Source: Negativicutes bacterium (GTDB lineage: Bacteria; Bacillota_C; Negativicutes; Sporomusales_B; JARLHX01). From it: a stretch of 64,000 bases of DNA. This document shows positions 37,765-46,753 of this stretch, piece by piece. Numbering within the stretch: position 1 is the first letter of the stretch; each line of letters opens with the position of its first letter. The notes under the pieces were generated by a model. That model saw nothing but the letters and a program-made list of their open reading frames with translations. It was not told where the DNA came from and made no database searches. Both the position numbers and the translations under genes were made by a program. The DNA lies in assembly GCA_031292035.1 (NCBI GenBank), contig JARLHX010000280.1, forward strand, positions 1 through 64,000. Reading direction: 5' to 3'.

Positions 37765-37962
37765 CTAACGCGAATTACGATAAATGGTCCGGCGGTATTC
37801 CATTACCCGGCGCACCACCTCGTCCATCGACTCCTCGACAATCAGTTTCTTGCTGTTAGTCATGGTGATTACCGTATCGGGAGTTTCCTCGATGGTTTCG
37901 ATCAGGTCAGAATTGAGGACAAACTCGTGGTCTTTTGTTTTGAATTTGGTTAGTTTAATCAT
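37765..37962 (-). CDS. flbD: Flagellar FlbD family protein
   Basis: A 65-residue FlbD/SwrD-type protein: MIKLTKFKTKDHEFVLNSDLIETIEE followed by PDTVITMTNSKKLIVEES. Found next to flgE and motA in many flagellar operons; B. subtilis SwrD raises motor torque. It is 13 bases upstream of motA. It is unrelated to the Caulobacter regulator of the same name. Confidence 0.92.
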   Translation of the reverse strand: MIKLTKFKTKDHEFVLNSDLIETIEETPDTVITMTNSKKLIVEESMDEVVRRVMEYRRTIYRNSR

Positions 37963-37992
37963 CTGTAGACCTCCATGTCAAGATGGGGGATC

Positions 37993-38017
37993 AGGAGGGG
38001 AATTAAACTCCCCTCCT
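37993..38017 (-). other. Stem-loop between flgE and flbD
   Basis: A perfect 9-bp stem (37993-38001 with 38009-38017, AGGAGGGGA/TCCCCTCCT) with a 7-base loop, 14 bases after the flgE stop. No T-run follows, so it may stabilise the flgE mRNA end or hide an anti-Shine-Dalgarno-like sequence rather than terminate. Confidence 0.4.
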
Positions 38018-38031
38018 ATCCCCTATTTATC

Positions 38032-40296
38032 CTATCGTTTCAAATCAGAGAGGGTCTGGAGCATTTCGTCAGTGGTGGTGATAATCTTGGAGTTGGCCTG
38101 GAAACCACGCTCAGTGATGATCATATTACTGAATTCCTGAGCCAAGTCAACGTTGGACATCTCCAGGGTGCCTGGGTTCAACGTGCCGCGGCCGCCAGTG
38201 CCGGAAGTCCCGATCTGGGCGACACCGGAGTTGTTGGATTCAGCAAACATGCTGTCACCGACTTTGGTCAAGCCGGCGGCGTTATTGAAGGTGGCCAGGG
38301 CGACCTGAGCCAGGTCTTTGCTCTGACCATTGGTGAATTTACCGACAATAACCCCGGTAGGATCGGTCGAGGTTTCTGATAGTGTACCGGAGGCGTAGCC
38401 ATCCTGGCTCAGCGCCTGGACGGTGGAGGCGCCGCCGTACTGGGTGATGCCGGTCATCGTCAGGTTGACAGACATGGCCGTTGCACCGCCGGTCGGAGTG
38501 AAGGACAGCGTGGACGATGCTCCAGTGGTATACGGCAGGGCTGCACCGGCAGAGAAGGAAGTCTGGCCTGCCTGGGGCAAGTTAGTGGTGCCAAACTCGG
38601 CATAAGCGGTGTTGGTGCCGAAATTGATCGGACCAAAGCCACTGTAGCTGCCGGTAGGAACACTAGTCGCGGTGGATGCCCCTGCGAAAGTTGCAGTTGC
38701 GGCTGCTTGTGCAGTGGGCGAAAGGGTCGTAGTGATGCCATTGTAGGTGATCGGTCCAAAGTTAGTGTAAGCTCCAGCGACGTAGGCCATAGGTCCTGCT
38801 CCCGGAGATACGACAACTGCGCCTGTCGAAGCGTCAACAGCACCGTAGGTCCAGGCAGTACCTGTGGAATTCGCGGTGAAGGTGACATTGACTGTATGGG
38901 GTGAACCGGTGCTATCGTACAATGTATAAGGTACTGTATTTGTGCTATTGGCAGTGGAATCCATTCGCAGGGTGGGGATAGTCACAGTGCTTGTCCCCGA
39001 GAAATTGACAGTGCCGTTGGCAGCCGGTGTGCCGGAAGGATTCGCCAGGTCGACTACTTTATACGACCAGGATGAAGCACTGGTGGTAGTGAAGGTAGCC
39101 TGGAAGACGTGAGGCACGTTATTGTCGTCAAACAAGGTATAGTTGGTAGAGTTGACGTCCCCCAGCGTAGAATCCATCTGAAAATTATTAGAAAGGTTGA
39201 GAACCTGACCGCCACCGGTAGCAGTAAAGGAACCACTTGCCGAAGGAACAGACTGAGTGCCTAGGGCAAAATTAATGGTATTGCCGCCATAGGTGAAGGA
39301 TGGCAGAGTATAAGCGCCAGCCGCATAACTTACCGCACCGCCGGTGACCACAGCTGTAGGAGGGGTGGTACCGGTATCAGCCAGATCCAGTGTCCAGGCA
39401 TTTGAAGCAGTATTGGTGTAGGTAGCTTGCAATGTGTGAACGCCATTATTGGCGTCATACACTTTGTAGGTGGCAGTATGAACACTACCAAGGACGTTGT
39501 CCAGCTGCATGGTTGGTACAGCAAGAGTTGTCGTCGGTGTAGCTGAAAGAGCATTGATGGCCTGGACGGTGCCGTTAGAATTAAAGGTAATTTGGGACAA
39601 AGCACCAGTGAGAGTTCCTGTGGTTGCATCAGGTACAGAGACGCCACCAAGCCAGGTATTGGCACCCACTTTTGTGAAGCTCTGGACTACCTTGTGACTG
39701 CTGCCCAGGGTGTCATATACGTTGATGGTGGTTGCAGTAGAGGTGCCGGTGGTAGCGTCGGCGCCCAAGTTGTTGCCAAAGGTGATCTGGGTGCTGGTTT
39801 TGGCCGCCATGGACGAGCCAATGGGGATCTGAATGGGGGTCATAGTGCCAGTGGTGTTGATGTTGCCGGCATTGTCGGCTTCCCAGCCCATGACTTTGTT
39901 GCCGGTGCCGGGAACAAGGTAGCTGCCGGTGTTGTCAAAGTCAAAGTTGCCGGCCCGGGTATAGACCTGGCCGTTGGAGGTGGACAGTATGAAAAATCCC
40001 TGCCCCTGGATTGATAAGTCGGTTTGTTTGCCTGTCGGCTGGAAGCTGCCGTCGGTGAACAATGTATCGATACTGCCAATGCTCATCCCGAGGCCGACCT
40101 GTACAGGGTTGGTACCACCAGTGTTGCCATTGCTGCCAGAAGCATCCTGCATGGTCTGGCTAAGAACGTCCTGGAAGTTGACCCGGCTGGCCTTAAAGCC
40201 GACGGTGTTGACGTTGGAAATATTGTTGCCGATGATATCCATCTGGGTCTGCATGTTGCGTAAGCCGGATACGCCGGCAAATAATGAACGCGGCAT
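38032..40296 (-). CDS. flgE: Flagellar hook protein FlgE, expanded form
   Basis: N-terminal rod-type motif LFAGVSGLRNMQTQMDIIGNNISNVNT (here split over residues 6-31), the NPVQVGLG and SDGSFQ-like core at 63-90, and a C-terminal NVDLAQEFSNMIITERGFQANSKII. These are export and D0/D1 parts. At 754 residues it is far longer than B. subtilis hook protein (about 264). The extra length is a Ser/Thr/Ala-rich middle with four diverged copies of a D2-like module. It has no Cys. Confidence 0.95.
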   Translation of the reverse strand: MPRSLFAGVSGLRNMQTQMDIIGNNISNVNTVGFKASRVNFQDVLSQTMQDASGSNGNTGGTNPVQVGLGMSIGSIDTLFTDGSFQPTGKQTDLSIQGQGFFILSTSNGQVYTRAGNFDFDNTGSYLVPGTGNKVMGWEADNAGNINTTGTMTPIQIPIGSSMAAKTSTQITFGNNLGADATTGTSTATTINVYDTLGSSHKVVQSFTKVGANTWLGGVSVPDATTGTLTGALSQITFNSNGTVQAINALSATPTTTLAVPTMQLDNVLGSVHTATYKVYDANNGVHTLQATYTNTASNAWTLDLADTGTTPPTAVVTGGAVSYAAGAYTLPSFTYGGNTINFALGTQSVPSASGSFTATGGGQVLNLSNNFQMDSTLGDVNSTNYTLFDDNNVPHVFQATFTTTSASSWSYKVVDLANPSGTPAANGTVNFSGTSTVTIPTLRMDSTANSTNTVPYTLYDSTGSPHTVNVTFTANSTGTAWTYGAVDASTGAVVVSPGAGPMAYVAGAYTNFGPITYNGITTTLSPTAQAAATATFAGASTATSVPTGSYSGFGPINFGTNTAYAEFGTTNLPQAGQTSFSAGAALPYTTGASSTLSFTPTGGATAMSVNLTMTGITQYGGASTVQALSQDGYASGTLSETSTDPTGVIVGKFTNGQSKDLAQVALATFNNAAGLTKVGDSMFAESNNSGVAQIGTSGTGGRGTLNPGTLEMSNVDLAQEFSNMIITERGFQANSKIITTTDEMLQTLSDLKR
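38829..39720 (-). repeat. Four diverged D2-like modules in FlgE
   Basis: Protein modules near residues 193-225, 277-308, 387-418 and 458-490 share the pattern (V/L)(Y/F)D-x(3)-G/V-x-H-x(3)-x(3)-T ... W-x(5)-D. The first is the ordinary FlgE D2 element (VYDTLGSSHKVVQSF); the other three look like internal duplications. Confidence 0.75.
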
Positions 40297-40380
40297 AATA
40301 AATGACCTCCTATATTTCTGTTTTTAGGTGACGGCCGTATCAGTCATTCAACGGCCAGGGCTTCCTAAAGAGGTCCAGCC

Positions 40381-40767
40381 CTATACGATCACTGCACTAT
40401 CGATGTTGGTAAAGACATTGTCTTTCATGCTCGCGCCATCCATGGCTGTTACGACTGTCCTGTTCTTTACGCTGACTACCAGCGCAGTGTCGTTCATGAG
40501 GATGAGAGAGTCCTGGGAACCCTTTTGTGCTGCTTTGTCCACCGCATCACTCAGTTTGGCAAGGTCGGCGGTATTGAACTGGATATTGCGGTTTTGCAGC
40601 CGTTGCAGGGCATGCTGCGAGAATTTAAGACCGGTCAGTTGCTGGCTCAGGACCTGGCTAAAGGCAGATGGATTGGTGGTTTTGCCTTGTTGGCTGGCCG
40701 GTGACGCCGCAGGCTTGTTAACCGGCAGAATCGGCTGCTGGGGAAATAATATGCGATTGTCGGTCAT
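40381..40767 (-). CDS. Flagellar operon protein, TIGR02530 type
   Basis: A 128-residue protein recognised by LKFSQHALQRLQNRNIQF, AVDKAAQKGSQDSLILMND and VKNRTVVTAMDG. The family is always near flgD and flgE; its role in hook assembly is not established. It lies 18 bases after flgD and 84 bases before flgE. Confidence 0.88.
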   Translation of the reverse strand: MTDNRILFPQQPILPVNKPAASPASQQGKTTNPSAFSQVLSQQLTGLKFSQHALQRLQNRNIQFNTADLAKLSDAVDKAAQKGSQDSLILMNDTALVVSVKNRTVVTAMDGASMKDNVFTNIDSAVIV

Positions 40768-40784
40768 TGCCCAAGCCTCCTTGC

Positions 40785-41351
40785 TTACGCGCTTACTGAG
40801 AGAACCTTGCTAACATCAACCGTTGTTCCGGGAATATCGAGATATTGGGTTCCGTTGGTACCGGTCATTACACTGCTAACTTTGCCGGATTGGGATTGCC
40901 CGGTTGAGTCGGTCCAGGTAATGGTTGTTCCCACCATCTTGGAGAGATCAGTGGAGACACCCGAAGTTACCGAGGTCGGATTGACGTAAGTGTCCTGCAT
41001 CTGCAGCGAAGTTGCTCCGTTGGAAATTTGGACCGACTGGACGATACCGCTAACCGAATTGCCGCTGTCGTCAGCCCATGATATAGTTTTACCGATCATT
41101 CCCATGGCCTGTGTTGTCTGGACTGAAGCGTTCATGTTCTGCATCTGCTCCAGGCTGGAGAACTGGGCCATCTGGGCGACCATCTGGGTATCATCGGTGG
41201 GTTTTAAGGGGTCCTGGTTTTCCATCTGGGTCATCAACAGTTTGAGGAAATCGTCTTTTCCTAAAGATGCTGCCGCGTTGTTGACTGTCGTCGTTTGCGT
41301 TGTGGAAGTAGTGGTAGCAGTTGAGCCTGTATTGCTTACCGGAGTTGTCAT
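40785..41351 (-). CDS. flgD: Flagellar hook-capping protein FlgD
   Basis: A 188-residue protein with the signature ASLGKDDFLKLLMTQMENQDPLKPTDD (residues 28-54) and FSSLEQMQNMNAS, then a short C-terminal domain. FlgD caps the growing hook. It begins with a Thr-rich tail likely involved in export. Confidence 0.95.
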   Translation of the reverse strand: MTTPVSNTGSTATTTSTTQTTTVNNAAASLGKDDFLKLLMTQMENQDPLKPTDDTQMVAQMAQFSSLEQMQNMNASVQTTQAMGMIGKTISWADDSGNSVSGIVQSVQISNGATSLQMQDTYVNPTSVTSGVSTDLSKMVGTTITWTDSTGQSQSGKVSSVMTGTNGTQYLDIPGTTVDVSKVLSVSA

Positions 41352-41369
41352 ATTGTACCTCCTTTTAGG

Positions 41370-43001
41370 TTAAATTCGGTAATCGACGCCGCTGCTCGCC
41401 GTATTTGCGTCGGTTGCGGCAATGGCGTCAGCTGCTTCGACGAAGCTCTGATCGTCACGAAGTTTGGGGCTGACTTTTATCACCTGCTGCTGTGAGTTAC
41501 CTCTCTGGTCGTTGGAGGAAAATTGGTTGAGCGAGGTATAAACACCGACATCATGGACTTTAAGACCCTGACTAGCAAGTTCTTGCCTGAGCTGAACAAG
41601 CGAGGATTCCAGCGCGCCCCTCACTTCGGGGTTTGAGGAGTGAAATGTGGCGGAGACCGCTCCATTTGCTACTACGATGCGCATGGTCAGCTCACCGAGG
41701 TGTTCCGGTTTGAGCTTGATGATCATTTCCGTGTTTTGCGGCCGGGAAATCAGCTTGGCCTGCTCAACAATCTGTCCGGCGATGTTGTAAGGGTCCGGAC
41801 GTGTTGCCTGCGAAGCATCGACTGTTGATGCTGCCTGATCCGTTTTCGCTGCCTGTTGGTCAAGTATTCCGGCAAACTGAGATATTGTGCCGACAGAGTC
41901 GGTTTTCTCCGGTGCCGCTTTGATGGTGGCCAGATCATCGGCGGTAAAAGCGGCGTCGTTTTTGTTGTCGAATGCATCGCTATGAGTGGCGGCGGCAACG
42001 ACGGGATGCTCTGCAGTTTGCACTGCGGCCGGATTGGTCTGACTGACAGGAGCAGGCGGCTGGGCTGCAACAGCAACCGGGTTTTGGCTATGTGCCGGAA
42101 CTTGGCTGGCCACTGTCTCCATCGCCTTCGCCGGAAGTGTTACTGGGTCAATCGCTGGCGTGCTAAGGTCGGTAGCTTTGGATACTGGCTCTGCCTTTGC
42201 CCTTTGCGGCAGAGTCGCAGCTTGGTTGATTTGTGGCACTTGCACCGTTTGCGGAGCTTCCATTACGGTTGTAGTCAGCCCCGGTAATGTCTGCTGGGGC
42301 TGTGCTGTCGCCTGGACATTATCGGTCGGCATAAGGTTGGCAGCAATCGGTGTGTTGGAACTGAGCAAGTCGGTAGACACTGCGGCGTTGCTTGGCTGAA
42401 GAACCGGCGGAGTCTGCGTCGACTGGTTCAATGTTGGTAGGCTGTTTACTGAAGGCAGTTGTACAACAGTACCGGCTGGTAAAGCGGGTTGGGCGCTTGT
42501 CTGGACCAGATTGCTCATGGTGCTTGTATCGACGCTTGACGATAATAGTGGCGAATTTGCGGGCAGGCTAACAGCTGGCGTAAGCACCGTTGTGGCGGGA
42601 ATTGCACTCAGGTTTGAAGCTGCACTCAAGTTTAGAGCTGCATTTGTCGAGGTAGTCCCAGTAATTGCGCCAACAGCCGAGGTAACAGCGGCGGGATCAA
42701 TCGTTGGCACACTAGTCACCATAGGGGCCTGTTGCGGGACGACATACGGCATAGCCAGAGCAGTGTTCCCTTGGTTGTCAGCGTCTGAGGCCTTCGCTTT
42801 TGGATCGGCGGAATCCTTGGTATCCGTGTTTTTTGTCGGCGTTTTAGCGGTCGTTGTCGAACCGATCATCGCCGAAAAAATGCCGCTAAAAGTATCGCTA
42901 CCGTTTTGGGCCTTGCCGTTGTCGGCAGTTTTTCCCGGGAGCTGCGCAGCTGGAAGGACTGGTTGGACATCTGCGACAAAAGGCATTATCGCTCCATTCA
43001 T
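41370..43001 (-). CDS. fliK: Flagellar hook-length control protein FliK
   Basis: A 543-residue protein. Residues about 1-430 form a low-complexity Ala/Thr/Pro/Val/Gln-rich ruler; the C-terminal Flg_hook domain is seen in MIIKLKPEHLGELTMRI and SLVQLRQELASQGLKV, which interacts with FlhB. ATG at 43001 follows GGAGG by 7 bases. Long rulers fit long hooks or large hook subunits. Confidence 0.92.
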   Translation of the reverse strand: MNGAIMPFVADVQPVLPAAQLPGKTADNGKAQNGSDTFSGIFSAMIGSTTTAKTPTKNTDTKDSADPKAKASDADNQGNTALAMPYVVPQQAPMVTSVPTIDPAAVTSAVGAITGTTSTNAALNLSAASNLSAIPATTVLTPAVSLPANSPLLSSSVDTSTMSNLVQTSAQPALPAGTVVQLPSVNSLPTLNQSTQTPPVLQPSNAAVSTDLLSSNTPIAANLMPTDNVQATAQPQQTLPGLTTTVMEAPQTVQVPQINQAATLPQRAKAEPVSKATDLSTPAIDPVTLPAKAMETVASQVPAHSQNPVAVAAQPPAPVSQTNPAAVQTAEHPVVAAATHSDAFDNKNDAAFTADDLATIKAAPEKTDSVGTISQFAGILDQQAAKTDQAASTVDASQATRPDPYNIAGQIVEQAKLISRPQNTEMIIKLKPEHLGELTMRIVVANGAVSATFHSSNPEVRGALESSLVQLRQELASQGLKVHDVGVYTSLNQFSSNDQRGNSQQQVIKVSPKLRDDQSFVEAADAIAATDANTASSGVDYRI

Positions 43002-43039
43002 TCATTCACCTCCTTTCCTAGAAATGATATACAAAAAGG

Positions 43040-43648
43040 CTAACTTGTTTTGCCTTTAAGGATATTCTGCGTTATGCGGGCGGCACGCTTAGGGTCAAAT
43101 AACGCCATAATTTTGGAAACTTGATCATCTTCCATCTTATTTAAAATGGCGATAACAGTGGCGTCATCCAGTTGATTTAGAATCGGTACGGCCTCATCAG
43201 GTTTCATGCCGCCGTATAGCCGGGCCAATTTTGCGACTCGCTTTAGTTCTTCTTGTTTAGCAGCTTTGGCAAGTTTCTCTTTTTCGATATCGGACTGGGG
43301 CGGCGGAAGCGCAGCAGCAGCGGAAACTTGTTGTGCCGGCGGAGTCTCTGGTTTGACTTCCGTCGTACTTTCAGGTGGTAAATCCACAGTTTCAAAATTG
43401 GTTGCCGGCCGCGGGAAGAATTTACCGACAACAGGATAATCGTAAAGCTTCCATTTTTGCGCCAATTCAGGTATATCGATAAGCTTCAAATAAACTCCGG
43501 CAGCAAAACTACCGCCTGCCAAAACAAGGAGAAGAAAAAGAACCAAAAAAATCATGAGGAAAGAGCGTTTCTTCTTCGGCGGCGGAGTTTTACCAGGTTT
43601 GTTAAGTTGTGCAGCCGCGGCGGCCGGTTCTTTTATCTCTTTCGCCAT
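43040..43648 (-). CDS. YlxF-like protein with MgtE N-terminal domain
   Basis: A 202-residue protein: one N-terminal membrane segment (FLMIFLVLFLLLVLAGGSFAAG), a linker, a coiled-coil (about 125-145), and an MgtE-N/FliG-like helical repeat (MKPDEAVPILNQLDDATVIAILNKMEDDQVSKIMALFDPKRAA). It matches YlxF, found between fliJ and fliK in Bacillus; the function is unknown though a chaperone-like role is discussed. Confidence 0.85.
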   Translation of the reverse strand: MAKEIKEPAAAAAQLNKPGKTPPPKKKRSFLMIFLVLFLLLVLAGGSFAAGVYLKLIDIPELAQKWKLYDYPVVGKFFPRPATNFETVDLPPESTTEVKPETPPAQQVSAAAALPPPQSDIEKEKLAKAAKQEELKRVAKLARLYGGMKPDEAVPILNQLDDATVIAILNKMEDDQVSKIMALFDPKRAARITQNILKGKTS

Positions 43649-43694
43649 ATATTTGTCTGCCTGCCTTTATCCATAAATGACATCATTTTCAAAA

Positions 43695-44213
43695 TCAGCG
43701 GAGTTGTCCAAGTACTTTGTTCACATAGTCTTTTGTTTCTGCATACGGAGGCACGCCGCCATACTGTTTCACTGCCTCGGGACCGGCATTATACGCCGCT
43801 ACTGCATTTTCGACATTGCCGTTAAAAGCGGCGAGCATCTGTTTTAAATAGCGAATACCGCCGTCTATGTTTTCCTTCGGATCGCGCGGGTTGGTAACAC
43901 CCAGACTACGCGCTGTATCAGGCATCAGTTGCATGACACCGACTGCTCCGGCCGGGGAAACGGCGTGAGGTTGGAAATTTGATTCGGTTGAGGCAACAGC
44001 AAGTGCCAATTTCGGATCGATATTGTATTTATTGGCAGTGGTGCTGATCATGTTTTGCACGTCGTAGCTGGAACTATCGCCGCTGGTCGATTGCTGCTGA
44101 ACCTGACTGAGGGTCTCAGCAAAGCTTGCAGACGGGGAATCGGTATCAGCCAGCCGACCGATGCGTTGTTCGATTGTCGATATACGTTGCATTACTTTTT
44201 CAATATTATTCAT
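43695..44213 (-). CDS. Lytic transglycosylase (SLT domain) in the flagellar operon
   Basis: A 172-residue protein whose residues about 60-165 are a Slt-type domain: IDPKLALAVASTESNFQP (with the catalytic Glu), GAVGVMQLMPDTA, GGIRYLKQML and AVAAYNAGPEAV. It should cut peptidoglycan to let the rod pass. There is no Sec signal peptide; the N-terminal 60 residues (helix, then SASFAETLSQVQQ) resemble flagellar export N-termini such as FliE. It sits between fliJ and the ylxF-like gene. Confidence 0.88.
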   Translation of the reverse strand: MNNIEKVMQRISTIEQRIGRLADTDSPSASFAETLSQVQQQSTSGDSSSYDVQNMISTTANKYNIDPKLALAVASTESNFQPHAVSPAGAVGVMQLMPDTARSLGVTNPRDPKENIDGGIRYLKQMLAAFNGNVENAVAAYNAGPEAVKQYGGVPPYAETKDYVNKVLGQLR

Positions 44214-44225
44214 AAATTAACATCC

Positions 44226-44669
44226 TCAATGATTGCGGGAAAAAATCTGCAGGCCCAGTTCATCCAATTGTTTTTGCTCTTCGACAAGAACTTCGTTCTG
44301 GTGTTGCTGGAAGCGTTTTTCCCGTAGTTTTTCTACCACTTTGCGCATTTTGAGCGCTTCTTCCATCACTTTTAGCTTTTCCTGGCGCCGTAATGACGCT
44401 TGTTGTAGATTGATATGTTGTAATTTTATGTCCTCTTTTATTTTATCGTGATATTCCTGCAACATCTTAAGTGTTGCGATCGTTGTTGGCTGTTGTTGTT
44501 GGTTGCGTATGTTGTCGACATGGGAATTGAGCTGTTGATTCAGCGCGTCCAACCGTTCCTGTTCGCTGAGAAACGCGGCAGTAGCCTGAGCTAACTTGAT
44601 TTGAGCATCTTCCTCTTGCATCCGCCGTAATTTAAGCAATGCTTCAAGGCGAAAATGAAAAGCCGCCAT
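44226..44669 (-). CDS. fliJ: Flagellar export chaperone FliJ
   Basis: A 147-residue, almost wholly coiled-coil protein opening FHFRLEALLKLRRMQEED, the FliJ start pattern. It forms the central stalk of the FliI ATPase and escorts chaperones. It lies between fliI and the transglycosylase gene. Confidence 0.92.
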   Translation of the reverse strand: MAAFHFRLEALLKLRRMQEEDAQIKLAQATAAFLSEQERLDALNQQLNSHVDNIRNQQQQPTTIATLKMLQEYHDKIKEDIKLQHINLQQASLRRQEKLKVMEEALKMRKVVEKLREKRFQQHQNEVLVEEQKQLDELGLQIFSRNH

Positions 44670-44691
44670 GAGTCAATTTCACTCCTGACTC

Positions 44692-46005
44692 TTAGTTTCC
44701 CATCGCTAAAAGACGCTGTTGGGTCACCGAAAAATGGGTTTGATCAAAAATTTCTTGCTGGAGAAATTCGCGGATGGGTTTAATCATTTGAATGGAACGA
44801 TCGATGCCAGGATTGCTGCCAGAGGCATAGGCGCCAATATTGATGAGGTCTTCGGCTTCGTTGTATGTGGCCAGCAAGGAACGCACTTTTTGGGCGGCTT
44901 GCCAATGGTTTTTATCGACAATTTCCATCATTAGCCGACTGACACTCTGCAACACATCGATGGCCGGATAATGATTTTGGGACGCTAATCGGCGGGATAG
45001 GACGATATGGCCGTCCAGTATGCTTCGAACGGTGTCAGCAACTGGCTCATTCATGTCGTCACCATCAACCAAGACGGTGTAAATACCGGTGATTGAACCA
45101 CGCTCCCCTGCTCCGGTGCGCTCAAGCAATTTAGGCAAAAGCGCGAAGACAGACGGCGTATAACCACGGGTTGCCGGAGGCTCGCCGATGGTCAGCCCGA
45201 TCTCACGCTGAGCAGAGGCAAAACGAGTGACCGAATCCATCATAAGCATGACATCAAGACCTTGATCGCGGAAATATTCTGCGATGGCGGTGGCGGTCAT
45301 AGCCCCTTTGAGTCGAAGCAAAGCCGGTTGATCAGAGGTCGCTACAACGACTACTGATCGCTTGAGTCCTTCTTCACCCAAGTCCCGCTCAATGAACTCT
45401 CTTACTTCACGGCCGCGTTCACCCACAAGGGCGATGACGCTGACATCTGCCTCAGTATTGCGGGCAATCATGCCAAGCAAGGTACTTTTGCCGACACCAC
45501 TGCCGGCCATGATGCCGATTCGTTGGCCACGCCCGAGGGTTAGCAACCCATCGATTGCGCGAACTCCGACAGATAATTTATCAGTAATCCGCCGGCGGTT
45601 GAGGGGTGGCGGCGGTGTGGCATGCAATGGATATTCGCAGTCGGCTTCGATTGGTCCTTTGCCATCGATGGGATTACCCAGTCCATCGAAAATGCGGCCC
45701 AATAATTGTTTGCCGACAGGTATTTTGAGGGTACGGCGGGCTGATACGACCTCGCAACCTGGCCCGATGCCGAACATTTCCCCTAACGGCATCAGCAGCG
45801 CCTGGTTTTGGCGAAAGCCGACAACCTCCGCCGGGAGAGTCAACCTGCCCTCAGGAGCCCTTATGTAGCACAAATCCCCGATATTCACGCGGGGTCCGTG
45901 GGATTCGATCAACAGGCCGATGATCTGGGAAACCTTGCCGATCTGTTGAATCGGATCAACGCTATTGAGAGTTTTGAGATATTTCTCTGTGCTGAAATTA
46001 TTCAT
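44692..46005 (-). CDS. fliI: Flagellum-specific ATPase FliI
   Basis: An F1-beta-like ATPase: Walker A GIMAGSGVGKSTLLG, GERGREVREFIERDL, Walker B VMLMMDSVTRFA, GEPPATRGYTPSVFA. It powers flagellar export. The frame opens at 46074, inside fliH; the ATG at 46003-46005, overlapping the fliH stop as ATGAATAA, gives 437 residues, the usual length, so I choose it. Confidence 0.96.
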   Translation of the reverse strand: MNNFSTEKYLKTLNSVDPIQQIGKVSQIIGLLIESHGPRVNIGDLCYIRAPEGRLTLPAEVVGFRQNQALLMPLGEMFGIGPGCEVVSARRTLKIPVGKQLLGRIFDGLGNPIDGKGPIEADCEYPLHATPPPPLNRRRITDKLSVGVRAIDGLLTLGRGQRIGIMAGSGVGKSTLLGMIARNTEADVSVIALVGERGREVREFIERDLGEEGLKRSVVVVATSDQPALLRLKGAMTATAIAEYFRDQGLDVMLMMDSVTRFASAQREIGLTIGEPPATRGYTPSVFALLPKLLERTGAGERGSITGIYTVLVDGDDMNEPVADTVRSILDGHIVLSRRLASQNHYPAIDVLQSVSRLMMEIVDKNHWQAAQKVRSLLATYNEAEDLINIGAYASGSNPGIDRSIQMIKPIREFLQQEIFDQTHFSVTQQRLLAMGN

Positions 46006-46753
46006 TGGACGCATCTCGTAAGGCGGTTTCGACAATTTCGAGCTGGCTGTCGATTCGAGCATCCACAGCGCCATATGGTGTCTCTACCACGCAGTCGCCG
46101 CTTTTAAGACCATCATCAGTGGCAATTGTTATCGTGCCGTCCCGCGTCAGGGAACTTTGCAGGTCAGATTTTACCATCTGGACAGTTTCAACGTCTTGGG
46201 GACTGACCCGAATGGTAATCCGGTCTTGGTCGCGGACTTTATCTAATGCAGCTTTGACTAAAGGCAAAACCGTCATTTGGTAATCAGCCAATTCCCGGTT
46301 TAGAATCTTCCGGGCGACAGCCAGAGCAATCTCAACCATCTGTTGTTCAGAAGAACGAAACATGCGAGCGGACTGTTCGGCCGCTTCGTCGATGATTGCC
46401 TTGGCACGGTCAGTAGCTTCCTCAATGACCTTGTTAGCCTGGGCAAGACCGTCGTTGTACCCTAAGCGATGACCTTCTTCTACAGCTTCTCTTTTGAGAC
46501 GCTCGGCTTGTTCAGTGGCTGCGGCGGCAATGGCCTCAGCCTGAAAGTTGGCAGTTGCAACGATGTCGTCGGCTTGCTGGCGTGCACTTTCCAAGGTTTC
46601 CGTGCGAATGGTCTCAGCTAATTCTAATGATGATTCGTCAAATGCGGCATCATCAAGAGACGGCAGCTCAGCTTCTATGGGCGCCGGTCGTATGGGAGCG
46701 GCGATAATCACTGGTGTTTCACGCAGCGATACAGATTTGAAGATTTTATACAA
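45998..46753 (-). CDS. fliH: Flagellar assembly protein FliH
   Basis: A 251-residue protein with a long central helix rich in Ala and Glu (about 60-130) and a C-terminal V1-ATPase-E-like domain (VALAVARKILNRELADYQ...ITIRVSPQDVETV). It binds and restrains FliI. It overlaps fliG by 8 bases and fliI by 8 bases. Confidence 0.9.
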   Translation of the reverse strand: MYKIFKSVSLRETPVIIAAPIRPAPIEAELPSLDDAAFDESSLELAETIRTETLESARQQADDIVATANFQAEAIAAAATEQAERLKREAVEEGHRLGYNDGLAQANKVIEEATDRAKAIIDEAAEQSARMFRSSEQQMVEIALAVARKILNRELADYQMTVLPLVKAALDKVRDQDRITIRVSPQDVETVQMVKSDLQSSLTRDGTITIATDDGLKSGDCVVETPYGAVDARIDSQLEIVETALRDASNE

